Source of the DNA: an uncultured Brevundimonas sp. | GTDB taxonomy: Bacteria; Pseudomonadota; Alphaproteobacteria; Caulobacterales; Caulobacteraceae | DNA: 64,000 nucleotides | Assembly: GCF_937863155.1 (NCBI RefSeq) | Contig: NZ_CALMFB010000070.1 | Span: forward strand, 62,001-126,000 | Direction: 5' to 3' | Part shown: one piece after another, positions 1 to 9,108 of the stretch | How the letters are laid out: each line of letters opens with the position of its first letter | How positions within the stretch are numbered: the first letter of the stretch is position 1 | Position numbers and translations under genes: made by a program | The notes under the pieces: model-generated | Databases searched by the model: none | The model's input: the letters and a program-made list of their open reading frames with translations, nothing else | What the model was told of the DNA's origin: nothing

Positions 1-2
1 TC

Positions 3-371
3 GCCGACCTGTTCCGCAAGGGCGTGGACATGCGGGCGCTGGACCAGGCCCTGTGCGCCGCCGCCAACGCCGCCAAGCGCCAGCGCGTGCCCGACGCCGA
101 GCCGGTGTCGCTGGATCCGGCGCGCGGGACAATGTGGTCGTGCCCCAAGGCGCTGGAGACGCCCTTCGTCCTGACCCCCGGCACGGTGGCGGGCAAGGCG
201 GGCGGTCTGACCTTCCTGATCGGCGCCTATCAGCTGGGCCCCTATGTCGAGGGGCCGTATGAGGTGGTGGTGCCGCAGAGCGCCCTGCGCGCCCTGTTGG
301 CCCCGGCCTATGCGGACGAGTTCGCCGGCGCCCCGGTCAAGACCGGCGACGCCCCGGCCCCGCGCGGCTGA
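3..371 (+). CDS. DUF3298 (RsiV-like) domain protein, C-terminal part
   Basis: The reading frame is open to the left edge, so the gene starts outside the window and only about 122 C-terminal residues are seen. The pattern ADLFRKGVD, then a threonine/serine-rich strand FVLTPGTVAGKAGGLTFLIGAYQLGPYVEGPYEVVV and a final ALRALLAP helix matches the C-terminal half of the DUF3298/RsiV fold, which occurs in anti-sigma factors and in periplasmic lipoproteins. The tail ends in a proline/alanine-rich stretch. Whether a signal peptide or lipobox exists cannot be seen. The next gene is 71 bases downstream and is unrelated. Function beyond the domain name is not known. Confidence 0.72.
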   Translation, partial: ADLFRKGVDMRALDQALCAAANAAKRQRVPDAEPVSLDPARGTMWSCPKALETPFVLTPGTVAGKAGGLTFLIGAYQLGPYVEGPYEVVVPQSALRALLAPAYADEFAGAPVKTGDAPAPRG

Positions 372-442
372 CGGTTCGGGGCAACCCGGACCGACTTCAC
401 GGGTTTCCTTGCGGACCTTCCCACCCGCAAAGGAGAACCCCC

Positions 443-1036
443 ATGGGCCAGTCCCTGTCCGGAAAGACCATCGCCGTCCTGGCGACGGACGGCGTCGAGC
501 TGATCGAACTGACCGACCCGGTCAAGGCGCTGAAAGACGCCGGGGCCACGGTTCAGATCGTCTCGCTGAAGACCCAGCCGATCCAGGGCTTCAACCATCT
601 GACGCCGGGCGACACCGTGCCGGTCGACAAGGCCGTGGCGGATGTGGACGCCGGCTCCTATCACGGCCTGCTGCTGCCCGGCGGGGTGGCCAATCCCGAT
701 GCGCTCAGGGGCGATGACGATGCGCTTAAATTCGTCCGCGCCTTCTTCGATCAGGGCAAGCCGGTGGCCGCCATCTGTCATGCGCCCTGGGTTCTGATCG
801 ACGCCGGAGTGGCGGAAGGCCGCACCCTGACGGCGTTCAAGACCATCCGCACCGACCTCCGGAACGCCGGGGCCACTGTGGTCGACGAAGAGGTGGTGGT
901 GGACGAAGGCCTGGTCACCAGCCGCTGCCCCGACGACATCCCGGCCTTCAACGCCAAGATGATCGAGGAATTCGCCGAAGGCCGCCATCGCGGCCAGGCG
1001 CAGGCCGCCGCCGACGCCCCGCGACCGACCGCCTAA
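443..1036 (+). CDS. PfpI/DJ-1 family protein (type 1 glutamine amidotransferase-like)
   Basis: A 197-residue protein of the PfpI/YhbO branch of the DJ-1 superfamily. The N-terminus (KTIAVLATDGVELIEL) gives the first Rossmann strand with its conserved glutamate, and AAICHAPWVLIDAG holds the nucleophile-elbow cysteine followed by histidine, typical of PfpI-type enzymes. These proteins are described as deglycases, stress chaperones or glyoxalases, so the substrate cannot be assigned. The start is supported by AGGAG at 431-435, seven bases upstream. The last 15 residues are a low-complexity Ala/Gln/Pro tail absent from the core family. The stop overlaps by four bases the convergent methyltransferase gene. 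Confidence 0.9.
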   Translation: MGQSLSGKTIAVLATDGVELIELTDPVKALKDAGATVQIVSLKTQPIQGFNHLTPGDTVPVDKAVADVDAGSYHGLLLPGGVANPDALRGDDDALKFVRAFFDQGKPVAAICHAPWVLIDAGVAEGRTLTAFKTIRTDLRNAGATVVDEEVVVDEGLVTSRCPDDIPAFNAKMIEEFAEGRHRGQAQAAADAPRPTA

Positions 1037-1680
1037 AGCGCCCAGACCGCCGAACGCTTGATCTCCTGGTCCTCCAGCTCCCGCGTCGTCGGCACGCGGT
1101 ACTCGGCCAGGAAGGTCAGGCCTTCGCGCGGGAAATAGGTGCGCCCCGGATCGCCGATCAGCACCCGCGTTCCGGCCGCCTTGGCCTGATGCAGCCAGTC
1201 CAACACCCGGTCGGCCATCGGCCGTTCGTAACAGACGTCGCCGGCGCAGATCACGTCCACCGCCGGGGGTGGCGCGTCCAGCAGGTTCCGGTCAGTGAAG
1301 TCGGCCACAACGCTGTTGGCCGCCGCGTTCAGCCCGACGGCCGCCCCGCAGAAGGGGTCGATGTCGGCGCACAGCACCCGCTCCGCCCCCGCCTTCATGG
1401 CCGCGATGCCGACCAGGCCGGACCCGGCGGCGAAATCCAGCACCGAGCGACCCGCGACCGCGTGCGGATGATCCAGCAGCCAGCGCGCCAGCGCCTGCCC
1501 CCCCGCCCAGGCGAAGGCCCAGAACGGCGGCGGCAGGCCCATCTGGCCCAGTTCCTCCTCCGTCAGCCGCCAGATCGGCGTGACCTCGTCCGCCAGCCAC
1601 AGCGAAATCTCCGGCGCATGCGGCACGGGCTGAAGCCGGGTGTTGGCGACGATGAAGGCCGCCGGATCGAGGATGGTCAT
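1033..1680 (-). CDS. class I SAM-dependent methyltransferase, ETFB-lysine methyltransferase-like
   Basis: A 215-residue Rossmann methyltransferase. It shows PPFWAFAWAGGQALAR at residues 51-66, motif I LDFAAGSGLVGI at 81-92, the acidic ribose-binding ADIDP at 105-109 and GDVCYE at 147-152. The combination of the WAF-W-GGQAL entry motif and D-V-x-Y-E is that of the METTL20/ETFBKMT group, whose bacterial members methylate the electron transfer flavoprotein beta subunit. The exact substrate here is inferred. Its ATG overlaps the stop of the upstream desaturase as ATGA (1677-1680), so the two are probably translationally coupled. It meets the PfpI-like gene tail to tail with a four-base overlap. 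Confidence 0.85.
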   Translation of the reverse strand: MTILDPAAFIVANTRLQPVPHAPEISLWLADEVTPIWRLTEEELGQMGLPPPFWAFAWAGGQALARWLLDHPHAVAGRSVLDFAAGSGLVGIAAMKAGAERVLCADIDPFCGAAVGLNAAANSVVADFTDRNLLDAPPPAVDVICAGDVCYERPMADRVLDWLHQAKAAGTRVLIGDPGRTYFPREGLTFLAEYRVPTTRELEDQEIKRSAVWAL

Positions 1681-2660
1681 GCGCGAGATGTCGCCCTCTT
1701 CAGAACCTGGGCGTAACCGTCCGCCACCTCCATCCGCGCGCCCTCGGGCCGGGCGTGCAGGGCGTAGTGCAGGTCGGGCAGGCGCCAGCAGGGGACGTGC
1801 ATGAACAGGTGATGCTCGGCGTGGAAATTGACCCAGTAGGGGGCGATCAAGGCCCGCGCCAGCCAGTTGGCCCGCGTGGTGCGGGCGGCGCGGAAGGCGT
1901 CATGGCTGGAGCCTTCGACACAGGCGTGCTCGGCGATGTTGCGCAGGCGCGTCACCATCGGGAACCAGGTCGCCATCGGCAGCAGCCACAGCACCAACCA
2001 CGCCCACCAGGCCCCCGCCACGATGCAGACGGCCAGAAGCCCGGCATTGACCAGCAGGAAGGGCGCCACCGATTTGCCCGTGACGACGGCGCCCTCGGCC
2101 AGGTCTTCGTCGCGCGCGTCGCGGAAGGCCTTCAGCGCGAACAGCACCCTCTGCTTGAAGAAGGTCTGGCCCGTCAGGTCGCGCACCAGCTTGCGCCGCA
2201 GCGAGGCCCGCGTCACCGGAAACGGCGTCGACAGCGGCAGGTCCGGGTCTTCCGGCTGCTGGGCATATTTGTGATGCGACAGGTGATAGGGGCGATAGGC
2301 GCGCAGGCTGGCCCCCACCGGCACGGCGCACAGCCAGTGGCCGAGAAAGTCGTTCAGCCGCGGATTGGGCGACAGGCCCCCATGCGCCGCCTCGTGCATC
2401 AGTATGGCCAGGCCCAGCTGGCGCGTGCCGATGATCATGATCGACAGGGGGATCAGCCAGGGCCAGACCACCCCCACCACCACCGCCGCGACGATGGCCG
2501 CCCAGCAATGCAGCACCAGCAGCGGCCCGATCCAGGCCGACCGCTGCTGGAACGGCGCCCAGTCCTCAGGGCTGAACAGGCTGGCGGCGGCGATGCGGGG
2601 CGCGGCGGGCATGGCCTCAGAATAGGCGGCCCGCCTCATCCAGGCAAAGTCCGCAGCCAT
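1677..2660 (-). CDS. membrane fatty acid desaturase
   Basis: A membrane-bound di-iron desaturase of about 327 residues. The three histidine boxes are visible: HEAAH (about 89-93), HLSHH (about 126-130) and HAEHH near residue 284. Hydrophobic pairs flank them, for example LLVLHCWAAIVAAVVVGVVWPWLIPL before box 1 and LLVNAGLLAVCIVAGAWWAWLVLWLL before box 3. It probably introduces double bonds into membrane acyl chains or modifies a related lipid. I prefer the ATG at 2660 over an in-frame TTG at 2672. No good Shine-Dalgarno is present for either. It is divergent from the XRE-linked membrane gene, and the shared 78-base gap is full of TGTCAGG repeats. Confidence 0.88.
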   Translation of the reverse strand: MAADFAWMRRAAYSEAMPAAPRIAAASLFSPEDWAPFQQRSAWIGPLLVLHCWAAIVAAVVVGVVWPWLIPLSIMIIGTRQLGLAILMHEAAHGGLSPNPRLNDFLGHWLCAVPVGASLRAYRPYHLSHHKYAQQPEDPDLPLSTPFPVTRASLRRKLVRDLTGQTFFKQRVLFALKAFRDARDEDLAEGAVVTGKSVAPFLLVNAGLLAVCIVAGAWWAWLVLWLLPMATWFPMVTRLRNIAEHACVEGSSHDAFRAARTTRANWLARALIAPYWVNFHAEHHLFMHVPCWRLPDLHYALHARPEGARMEVADGYAQVLKRATSRA

Positions 2661-2724
2661 GTCAGGCTGCAATTACATTTTGTCAGGTTGACACGACATA
2701 AAGTCGGTGTCAGGTTGTCCTTAC
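2660..2724. promoter_or_regulatory. repeated TGTCAGG operator-like sites in divergent promoter region
   Basis: Three direct copies of TGTCAGGYTG lie at 2660-2669, 2681-2690 and 2708-2717. The middle copy forms the perfect inverted repeat TGTCA-GGT-TGACA (2681-2693). The last copy forms GTCAGG-N4-CCTTAC (2709-2724), an imperfect palindrome just upstream of the AAGGAG ribosome site of the membrane gene. GTCAGG-N4-CCTTAC recurs at 3344-3359. Binding by the nearby XRE protein is inferred. Confidence 0.5.
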
Positions 2725-2738
2725 ACAAGGAGAGCGAC

Positions 2739-3140
2739 ATGGACATGGCCAACACCCGCGGAACCCGCGCCCACAAGCAATATCTGTTCCGAACCTTCGC
2801 CTTCATGGCCGGCTATACGGCCGTGAACGTGGCGGCCATCTTCGGCGCCTTCGACGACATCGGTCGCGCGGGCGGCCTGGCTCTGGGCCTGGTCGTCGCC
2901 GCCCCCGTAGCGGGTCAGTTGTGGGCCACCCTGGCCCTGATGAACGACAGTGACGAGTTCGTGCGCGCGGTCACGGCCAAACGGTTCATCGTCGCCTCGG
3001 GCCTGGCCATGGCCCTGGCCACCGCCTGGGGCTTCATGGAGACCTATGGCGATGCGCCGCACATTCCAGCCTGGCTGATCTATCCACTGTTCTGGGCCAT
3101 GTTCGGCCTGGTCACCCCCTTCATTCGGACCAGCCGCTGA
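2739..3140 (+). CDS. small multi-pass membrane protein paired with XRE regulator
   Basis: A 133-residue protein with about four hydrophobic segments: YLFRTFAFMAGYTAVNVAAIFGAF, GLALGLVVAAPVAGQLWATLALM, FIVASGLAMALATAWGFM and WLIYPLFWAMFGLV. No enzymatic motif is present. The ATG at 2739 has a strong AAGGAG at 2727-2732 with a six-base spacer. A second ATG two codons later is possible. The stop overlaps the start of the XRE gene (TGATG at 3138-3142), so the two are coupled. Small membrane proteins next to one-domain XRE regulators are common in alphaproteobacteria. They may modulate the regulator, but that is inference. Function unknown. Confidence 0.85.
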   Translation: MDMANTRGTRAHKQYLFRTFAFMAGYTAVNVAAIFGAFDDIGRAGGLALGLVVAAPVAGQLWATLALMNDSDEFVRAVTAKRFIVASGLAMALATAWGFMETYGDAPHIPAWLIYPLFWAMFGLVTPFIRTSR

Positions 3141-3337
3141 TGAAAAACCGCCTGAAGGTGCTGCGGGCCGAACACGGCTGGACCCAGCAGGAGCTGGGCG
3201 ACCGTCTGGGCGTATCCCGCCAGGCCGTCATCGCCCTGGAGACCGAGAAACACGACCCGTCGCTGGACTTGGCCTATCGCATCGCCGCCCTGTTCGCCTG
3301 CCCGGTCGAAGACATCTTCCAGAACCCCCACGCCTGA
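3140..3337 (+). CDS. XRE-family helix-turn-helix regulator, single domain
   Basis: A 65-residue protein made almost entirely of one Cro/C1-type HTH: MKNRLKVLRAEHGWTQQELG, DRLGVSRQAVIALETEKHDP, then SLDLAYRIAALFACPVEDIF. This is the compact YozG/PbsX-like class without a sensor domain. The recognition helix is SRQAVIALET. Its start overlaps the stop of the upstream membrane gene by one base, which implies translational coupling. Matching operator-like sequences upstream of its own operon (2709-2724) and of the following hydrolase gene (3344-3359) suggest autoregulation and control of the hydrolase. That link is inferred from sequence only. Confidence 0.92.
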   Translation: MKNRLKVLRAEHGWTQQELGDRLGVSRQAVIALETEKHDPSLDLAYRIAALFACPVEDIFQNPHA

Positions 3338-3343
3338 CCGTAC

Positions 3344-3359
3344 GTCAGGATAACCTTAC
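3344..3359. promoter_or_regulatory. second GTCAGG-N4-CCTTAC site upstream of hydrolase
   Basis: GTCAGGATAACCTTAC lies 12 bases upstream of the hydrolase ATG and matches, with the same spacing, the site at 2709-2724 in front of the XRE operon. The two half-sites form an imperfect palindrome with one mismatch. Candidate operator for the XRE protein. Confidence 0.45.
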
Positions 3360-3371
3360 GCGAGAAAACCC

Positions 3372-4307
3372 ATGCTTCACATCGTCTCTTCCACGAGCCG
3401 CCTGACCCTGCGCGCCCTGTTCCTGGCCTCGGCCGTCGCCCTGGGGGTCGGGTCCGCAGCGTCGGCCGTGCACGCCGAACCGGCCACCGCCCAGGCGCCC
3501 GCCTCCTTCGTCTCGGACCGGCTGTCGGTTCAGGTGGTGGGACAGGGGCCGGACGTCATCCTGATCCCCGGCATGGCCTCGTCGCGCGAGGTGTGGCAGG
3601 CCGAGGCCGAGCGGCTGAAAGCCACGCACCGGGTGCATCTGGTGCAGCTGGCCGGGTTCGCGGGCGAGCCGTGGGTCCACGGCGACGGCGCCTTCCTGCA
3701 GCCGATGATCGACGAGCTGGCCCGCTATGTGGCCCAGCATACGGACGGCCGCCCCGCCGTGATCGGCCATTCCATGGGCGCCCTGACCGGCCTGATGCTG
3801 GCCCAGCAGCACCCCGATCGCGTCGATCGGCTGATGAGCGTCGACAGCCTGCCCTTCTTCGGCGCCCTGATGGGACCGACCGCCACGGTCGAGACGGTGC
3901 GCCCCGCCGCCGAACGGATGAGCGCCATCGTGCTGGGATCGTCGGAACAGGACTTCCTGGCCGGCCAGCGGATGACGGCCAACGGCATGGCCCGCGACGA
4001 GACCGACCGCGAACGCATCGTGCAATGGTCGCTGGCCACCGACCGCCATGCTCTGGCGGCGGCCATGAGCGACGTCATGACCACCGACATGCGGCCCCTG
4101 CTGGCAGGGATTTCGACGCCGGTGACGGCGCTTTACGCCTCGGACGCCAACGGCGGCGCCCCGGCGGCCATGGCCGACGCCATGTGGTCGTCGCAATATG
4201 CGGACCTGCCGGGCGTTCGCCTGATCCGCATCGACGGCAGCCGCCACTTCATCATGATGGACCAGCCCGCCGCGTTCGCCGAGGCGGTGGACGACTTCCT
4301 GAAATGA
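3372..4307 (+). CDS. exported alpha/beta hydrolase
   Basis: A 311-residue alpha/beta hydrolase with an N-terminal signal peptide: a basic start, a hydrophobic stretch LFLASAVALGVGSAASA and a likely cleavage after AVHA near residue 36. The oxyanion strand DVILIPGMASSREVW is followed by the nucleophile elbow GHSMG with Ser134. A late histidine (SRHFIMMDQP, H292) fits the catalytic base, and an acid near YASDANG is plausible. Substrate unknown; esterase or lipase activity in the periplasm is the natural guess. It follows the XRE gene by 34 bases and carries the same operator-like motif in its leader. A strong hairpin lies after the stop. Confidence 0.88.
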   Translation: MLHIVSSTSRLTLRALFLASAVALGVGSAASAVHAEPATAQAPASFVSDRLSVQVVGQGPDVILIPGMASSREVWQAEAERLKATHRVHLVQLAGFAGEPWVHGDGAFLQPMIDELARYVAQHTDGRPAVIGHSMGALTGLMLAQQHPDRVDRLMSVDSLPFFGALMGPTATVETVRPAAERMSAIVLGSSEQDFLAGQRMTANGMARDETDRERIVQWSLATDRHALAAAMSDVMTTDMRPLLAGISTPVTALYASDANGGAPAAMADAMWSSQYADLPGVRLIRIDGSRHFIMMDQPAAFAEAVDDFLK

Positions 4308-4313
4308 TCGAAC

Positions 4314-4347
4314 CCGGCGGCCGCGCGCCCCGCAGCGCGGCCGCCGG
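4314..4347. terminator. 13-bp hairpin between convergent genes
   Basis: A perfect 13-bp GC-only stem (4314-4326 with 4335-4347) and an eight-base loop separate the convergent hydrolase and OmpA-lipoprotein genes. There is no T-run on either strand, so it is either a Rho-independent terminator of the non-U type or a processing and stability hairpin serving both genes. Confidence 0.5.
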
Positions 4348-4356
4348 TCCGCATCG

Positions 4357-4929
4357 TCAGCTCAGGACGATGATGGCCACGCGCCGGTTCTGGGCCCGGC
4401 CGTCGGCGGTGTCGTTCGGGGCCACCGGCGCTGCCTCGCCATAGGAGATGGTGGCCATGCGGTTCAGGGCGATGCCCTGCTGGCTCAGGCTGCGGCGCAC
4501 GGCCTCGGCGCGCTGTTCGCCCAGCTGGCGGTTGTAGCGTTCGTCGCCGCGCGCGTCGGTGTGGCCTTGAATCTCCAGATAGACGTTGCGGTTCTCGGCC
4601 TTCAGCCGCTGGGCCAGTTCGGCCAGGCGCTGTTCCGCCTCGGGCGATAGCTGGTCGGCGTTGGTCGGGAATTTCACCGAGTCATCCGACAGCACCATCT
4701 CGAACAGGAATTTGCCTTCGGCCAGCTTGTGCGCGGCGTTGGCGCGGGTCAGCGCCTCGCCCGCCGTGCCGGCGACCTGGGTCACATTGGCGTCGGTCTG
4801 ATCGACGCGAGCGTCCACCACGGCGACATTGTCGCGCACGAAGCGATGGCTGGCGCAGCCGCTGGCCGCCAGGCCCAGGATCAGGACGGAACCGGTCAGC
4901 AGGACCGAACGGGGAAGGGATCGGGTCAA
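4357..4929 (-). CDS. OmpA-family lipoprotein
   Basis: About 190 residues. The N-terminus MTRSLPRSVLLTGSVLILGL ends in lipobox AASGC (Cys25), so an outer-membrane lipoprotein is expected. A short helix with heptad-like alanines (VAVVDARVDQTDANVTQVAG) precedes the OmpA peptidoglycan-binding domain. Visible are LEIQGHTDARGDERYNRQLG with the diaminopimelate-binding Asp, and the final RAQNRRVAIIVL. I favour the TTG at 4929 because it places a normal basic n-region before the lipobox. A GTG at 4989 would add 20 non-signal-like residues. It likely tethers the outer membrane to peptidoglycan, but lacks the Pal partner genes tolB/ybgF in this window. Confidence 0.85.
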   Translation of the reverse strand: MTRSLPRSVLLTGSVLILGLAASGCASHRFVRDNVAVVDARVDQTDANVTQVAGTAGEALTRANAAHKLAEGKFLFEMVLSDDSVKFPTNADQLSPEAEQRLAELAQRLKAENRNVYLEIQGHTDARGDERYNRQLGEQRAEAVRRSLSQQGIALNRMATISYGEAAPVAPNDTADGRAQNRRVAIIVLS

Positions 4930-5075
4930 GGTCGTGTCTCTTTTCGGGGCCGGGGCGCCACTCCCGTGCGTCGCGCCCGCGCACCTCACGGCCCGCTCGC
5001 GGCCATGTCATGACCCGCAGAAGGCGCGATGACGGCAGCTTGACCGTGTCGCGGCCACGATGCTGACGCGGACCG

Positions 5076-5927
5076 ATGGGCAGGATCGCCGGGTCCGGCC
5101 CGCCGATGCGGGCGCCGTCGCCAGGCCGCATGTCTCCGATCGCCCGGGTTTCCAAGACGCAAAGCCGGCAGGCCGGCCGCCGCTGGGGGGCTGCGGCGCT
5201 CAGCATCCTGGCCCATGCCGCCATCCTGGGGCCGGTGATGAGCCTGAGGGCCGATTTCGCACCGCCGCCCGCCCTGCCCGATCCGGTGCTGGTCACTCTG
5301 GAGCCGCCGCGCCCGACGCCGCCGCCCGCCCCGCCCGCGGCGGCGACCGATCCGGGCCCCGCGCCCGGTCCGGTGACCGCACAGACGGCGACGCCGCAAC
5401 CGACCCGCCCGCCGCCGTTGCGATTGCGCCCACTGCGCACGCCGCCGATGTCAGCGCCCCTGCCCGCCGCCGAACCCACGCCCGAACCGCCGGGCATCAG
5501 CCTGCTGGGCGCCGATCAGACGGCAGGCGCGGCCGTGGCCGGTCCGCCGGGCGGGGGTGGTGGAACGGGCGGGGGCGGTCAGGGGTCCGGCGCGGGCGGC
5601 GGCCGCTGCGACATGGTGCGACGGCTTCAGGACGCCCTGGCCGACGATGTCGAGGTGCGGGCCGCCGTGCGGATGGCCCATGACGCCCTGTCGGCCCAGG
5701 GCCGCGCCCTGCTGGTCTGGGACGGCGACTGGCTTCAGAGCCGGGGCGAGGCGGGCAAGGGCCTGGCGGGCCTGCGTCAGGCGGTGGCGGTCGAGGTCGC
5801 CTTCGCGCCCGCCGCCTGCAAGGACCAGCCGATGCGGGGCCTAGCCGTCATCGCCCTGCCCGACGGGCCGCGCATCGCCGTGGGCCGGGCCGCCTGGCGC
5901 TGGCGCGACCTGACGGGGGCGGGGTAG
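5076..5927 (+). CDS. TonB-like proline-rich membrane-anchored protein
   Basis: A protein of up to 283 residues with a basic N-terminus, one membrane anchor (GAAALSILAHAAILGPVMSL), a long Pro/Ala periplasmic spacer, a Gly-rich stretch and a C-terminal domain starting CDMVRRLQDALADDVEVRAAV. The layout resembles TonB/TolA-type energy transducers. I do not recognise the C-terminal domain as canonical TonB: the usual YP motif is absent. Internal ATGs at 5106 and 5130 are equally plausible starts. No ExbB/ExbD genes are near. It lies convergent to lepA with a 24-base gap. Function unknown. Confidence 0.72.
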   Translation: MGRIAGSGPPMRAPSPGRMSPIARVSKTQSRQAGRRWGAAALSILAHAAILGPVMSLRADFAPPPALPDPVLVTLEPPRPTPPPAPPAAATDPGPAPGPVTAQTATPQPTRPPPLRLRPLRTPPMSAPLPAAEPTPEPPGISLLGADQTAGAAVAGPPGGGGGTGGGGQGSGAGGGRCDMVRRLQDALADDVEVRAAVRMAHDALSAQGRALLVWDGDWLQSRGEAGKGLAGLRQAVAVEVAFAPAACKDQPMRGLAVIALPDGPRIAVGRAAWRWRDLTGAG

Positions 5928-5951
5928 CGGGGCGCCGCCGGATAGGCCGGA

Positions 5952-7760
<1,809 letters not shown>

Positions 7761-7855
7761 GGGCGGCGCCTAGCATGTCACGAAGAATTCGCCAATGCGG
7801 CGGCCCTGCGACTTGCACGCGACAACCCCGTCATTATCTCGCGCACAACCGCCCA

Positions 7856-7875
7856 GGACCGTTTGAGAACGGTCC
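7856..7875. promoter_or_regulatory. 8-bp perfect inverted repeat upstream of RND efflux operon
   Basis: GGACCGTT-TGAG-AACGGTCC is a perfect 8+8 palindrome with a four-base spacer. It lies about 102 bases upstream of the efflux operon start and 96 bases from the lepA start. Size and symmetry fit a TetR- or MarR-type operator, but no such regulator gene adjoins it. It has no following T-run in either direction, so a terminator is less likely. Confidence 0.45.
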
Positions 7876-7977
7876 AAGAACAGGCTAAAGGGCGACAGTG
7901 ATATTTCGGGCGCCCGCGTGGGGCCGCCCCCGTCGCGGTCTCCTCCCCGCTGGCGGTTCTCCAGGGGATGACAGAAC

Positions 7978-9099
7978 GTGGCGATTGCGACCCGGACGGC
8001 CCGCACGGGCCTGATGATGGCGGGCCTGTTGGCCCTGGCCGCCTGCGGCGGCGGCGACAAGAAGGATGAAAAGGCCACGGCGCCGTCTCGCCAGTCGGTG
8101 ACGGCCGCGACCGTGGCCCTGGTCAATCTGCCGCGCACGGTCACCGCCTCGGGCAGCGTCTCGGCCTGGGAAGAGGTGCCGGTGGCCGCCGAGACCGGCG
8201 GGCTTCAGGCCGTGGCGGTCCATGTCGACGAAGGCGCCTACGTCCGGCAGGGCCAGATCCTGGTCAAGCTGAACGACGCCCTGCTGCGCGCCCAGCTGCG
8301 CCAACAGGACGCCAGCGTCACCGCCGCCGAGGCCAACGCCGCGCGCGAAGACGCCGACCTGGCCCGCGCCCGCGAGCTTAAGGAACGCGGCTTCCTGTCC
8401 CAGGCGTCGTTGGACATGGCCATCGCCGAGCAGCGCTCGGCCGAGGCCCAGCTGGCGTCGGCCCGCGCCGCCCGCGCCGAGACGGCCACGCGCCTGGACC
8501 AGACCAATCTGCGCGCGCCGGTTTCAGGCCGCATCATCAGCCGCAGCGTGACACGCGGCCAGATCGTCCAGCCGGGCGCCGAACTGTTCCGCATGGTCCG
8601 CGAGGGCCGTCTGGAGCTGGACGCCCAGGTGCCCGAGGCCGAGCTGCCGCTGGTGCGCGCCGGCCAGACGGCCGCCGTCGCCTCGGACCAGGCCGGAACC
8701 ACCACCGGCAGCGTCCGCATCGTGACGCCCGAGGTCGATCCCCAGACCCGCCTGGGCGTGGCGCGCATCTCGTTGTCGCCGTCCAGCGGCCTGCGCTCGG
8801 GCATGTTCGCCAGGGCCACCATCGCCGTTGGCGACCAGCCGGCCCTGACCGTGCCGTCGGCCGCCATCGTCTTCCGCGAAGGCAAGGCCGGCGCCTATGT
8901 GATCGGCCAGAACGGCGCGGTGCGCTTCACCCCGGTTCAGACCGGCGCCCGCAGCGGCGACAATGTCGCGGTCACTCAGGGCCTGGAGGCCGGTCAGCAG
9001 GTGGTGGTGCGCGGCGCGGGCTTCCTGGGCGACGGCGATCTGGTCAGCATCAGCCGCCCCGGCGCCCCGGCGACGGCGCCCGCCCCGGCCGCCAAATAG
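7978..9099 (+). CDS. RND efflux periplasmic adaptor (membrane fusion) lipoprotein
   Basis: A 373-residue HlyD/AcrA-type adaptor. The lipobox LAAC (Cys23) follows the n-region MAIATRTARTGLMMAG. Then come a beta-barrel/lipoyl half (VAVHVDEGAYVRQGQILVKL), an alpha-hairpin rich in Ala/Glu/Arg (about residues 95-165), the second lipoyl half LRAPVSGRIISRSVTRGQIV and a C-terminal barrel and proximal domain. It bridges the inner-membrane pump to an outer-membrane channel. The GTG start at 7978 is chosen because it keeps the charged n-region. AGGGGA lies about 10 bases upstream. The pump gene starts nine bases downstream. No outer-membrane factor gene is adjacent. Confidence 0.92.
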   Translation: MAIATRTARTGLMMAGLLALAACGGGDKKDEKATAPSRQSVTAATVALVNLPRTVTASGSVSAWEEVPVAAETGGLQAVAVHVDEGAYVRQGQILVKLNDALLRAQLRQQDASVTAAEANAAREDADLARARELKERGFLSQASLDMAIAEQRSAEAQLASARAARAETATRLDQTNLRAPVSGRIISRSVTRGQIVQPGAELFRMVREGRLELDAQVPEAELPLVRAGQTAAVASDQAGTTTGSVRIVTPEVDPQTRLGVARISLSPSSGLRSGMFARATIAVGDQPALTVPSAAIVFREGKAGAYVIGQNGAVRFTPVQTGARSGDNVAVTQGLEAGQQVVVRGAGFLGDGDLVSISRPGAPATAPAPAAK

Positions 9100-9108
9100 G
9101 GCGCGGCC

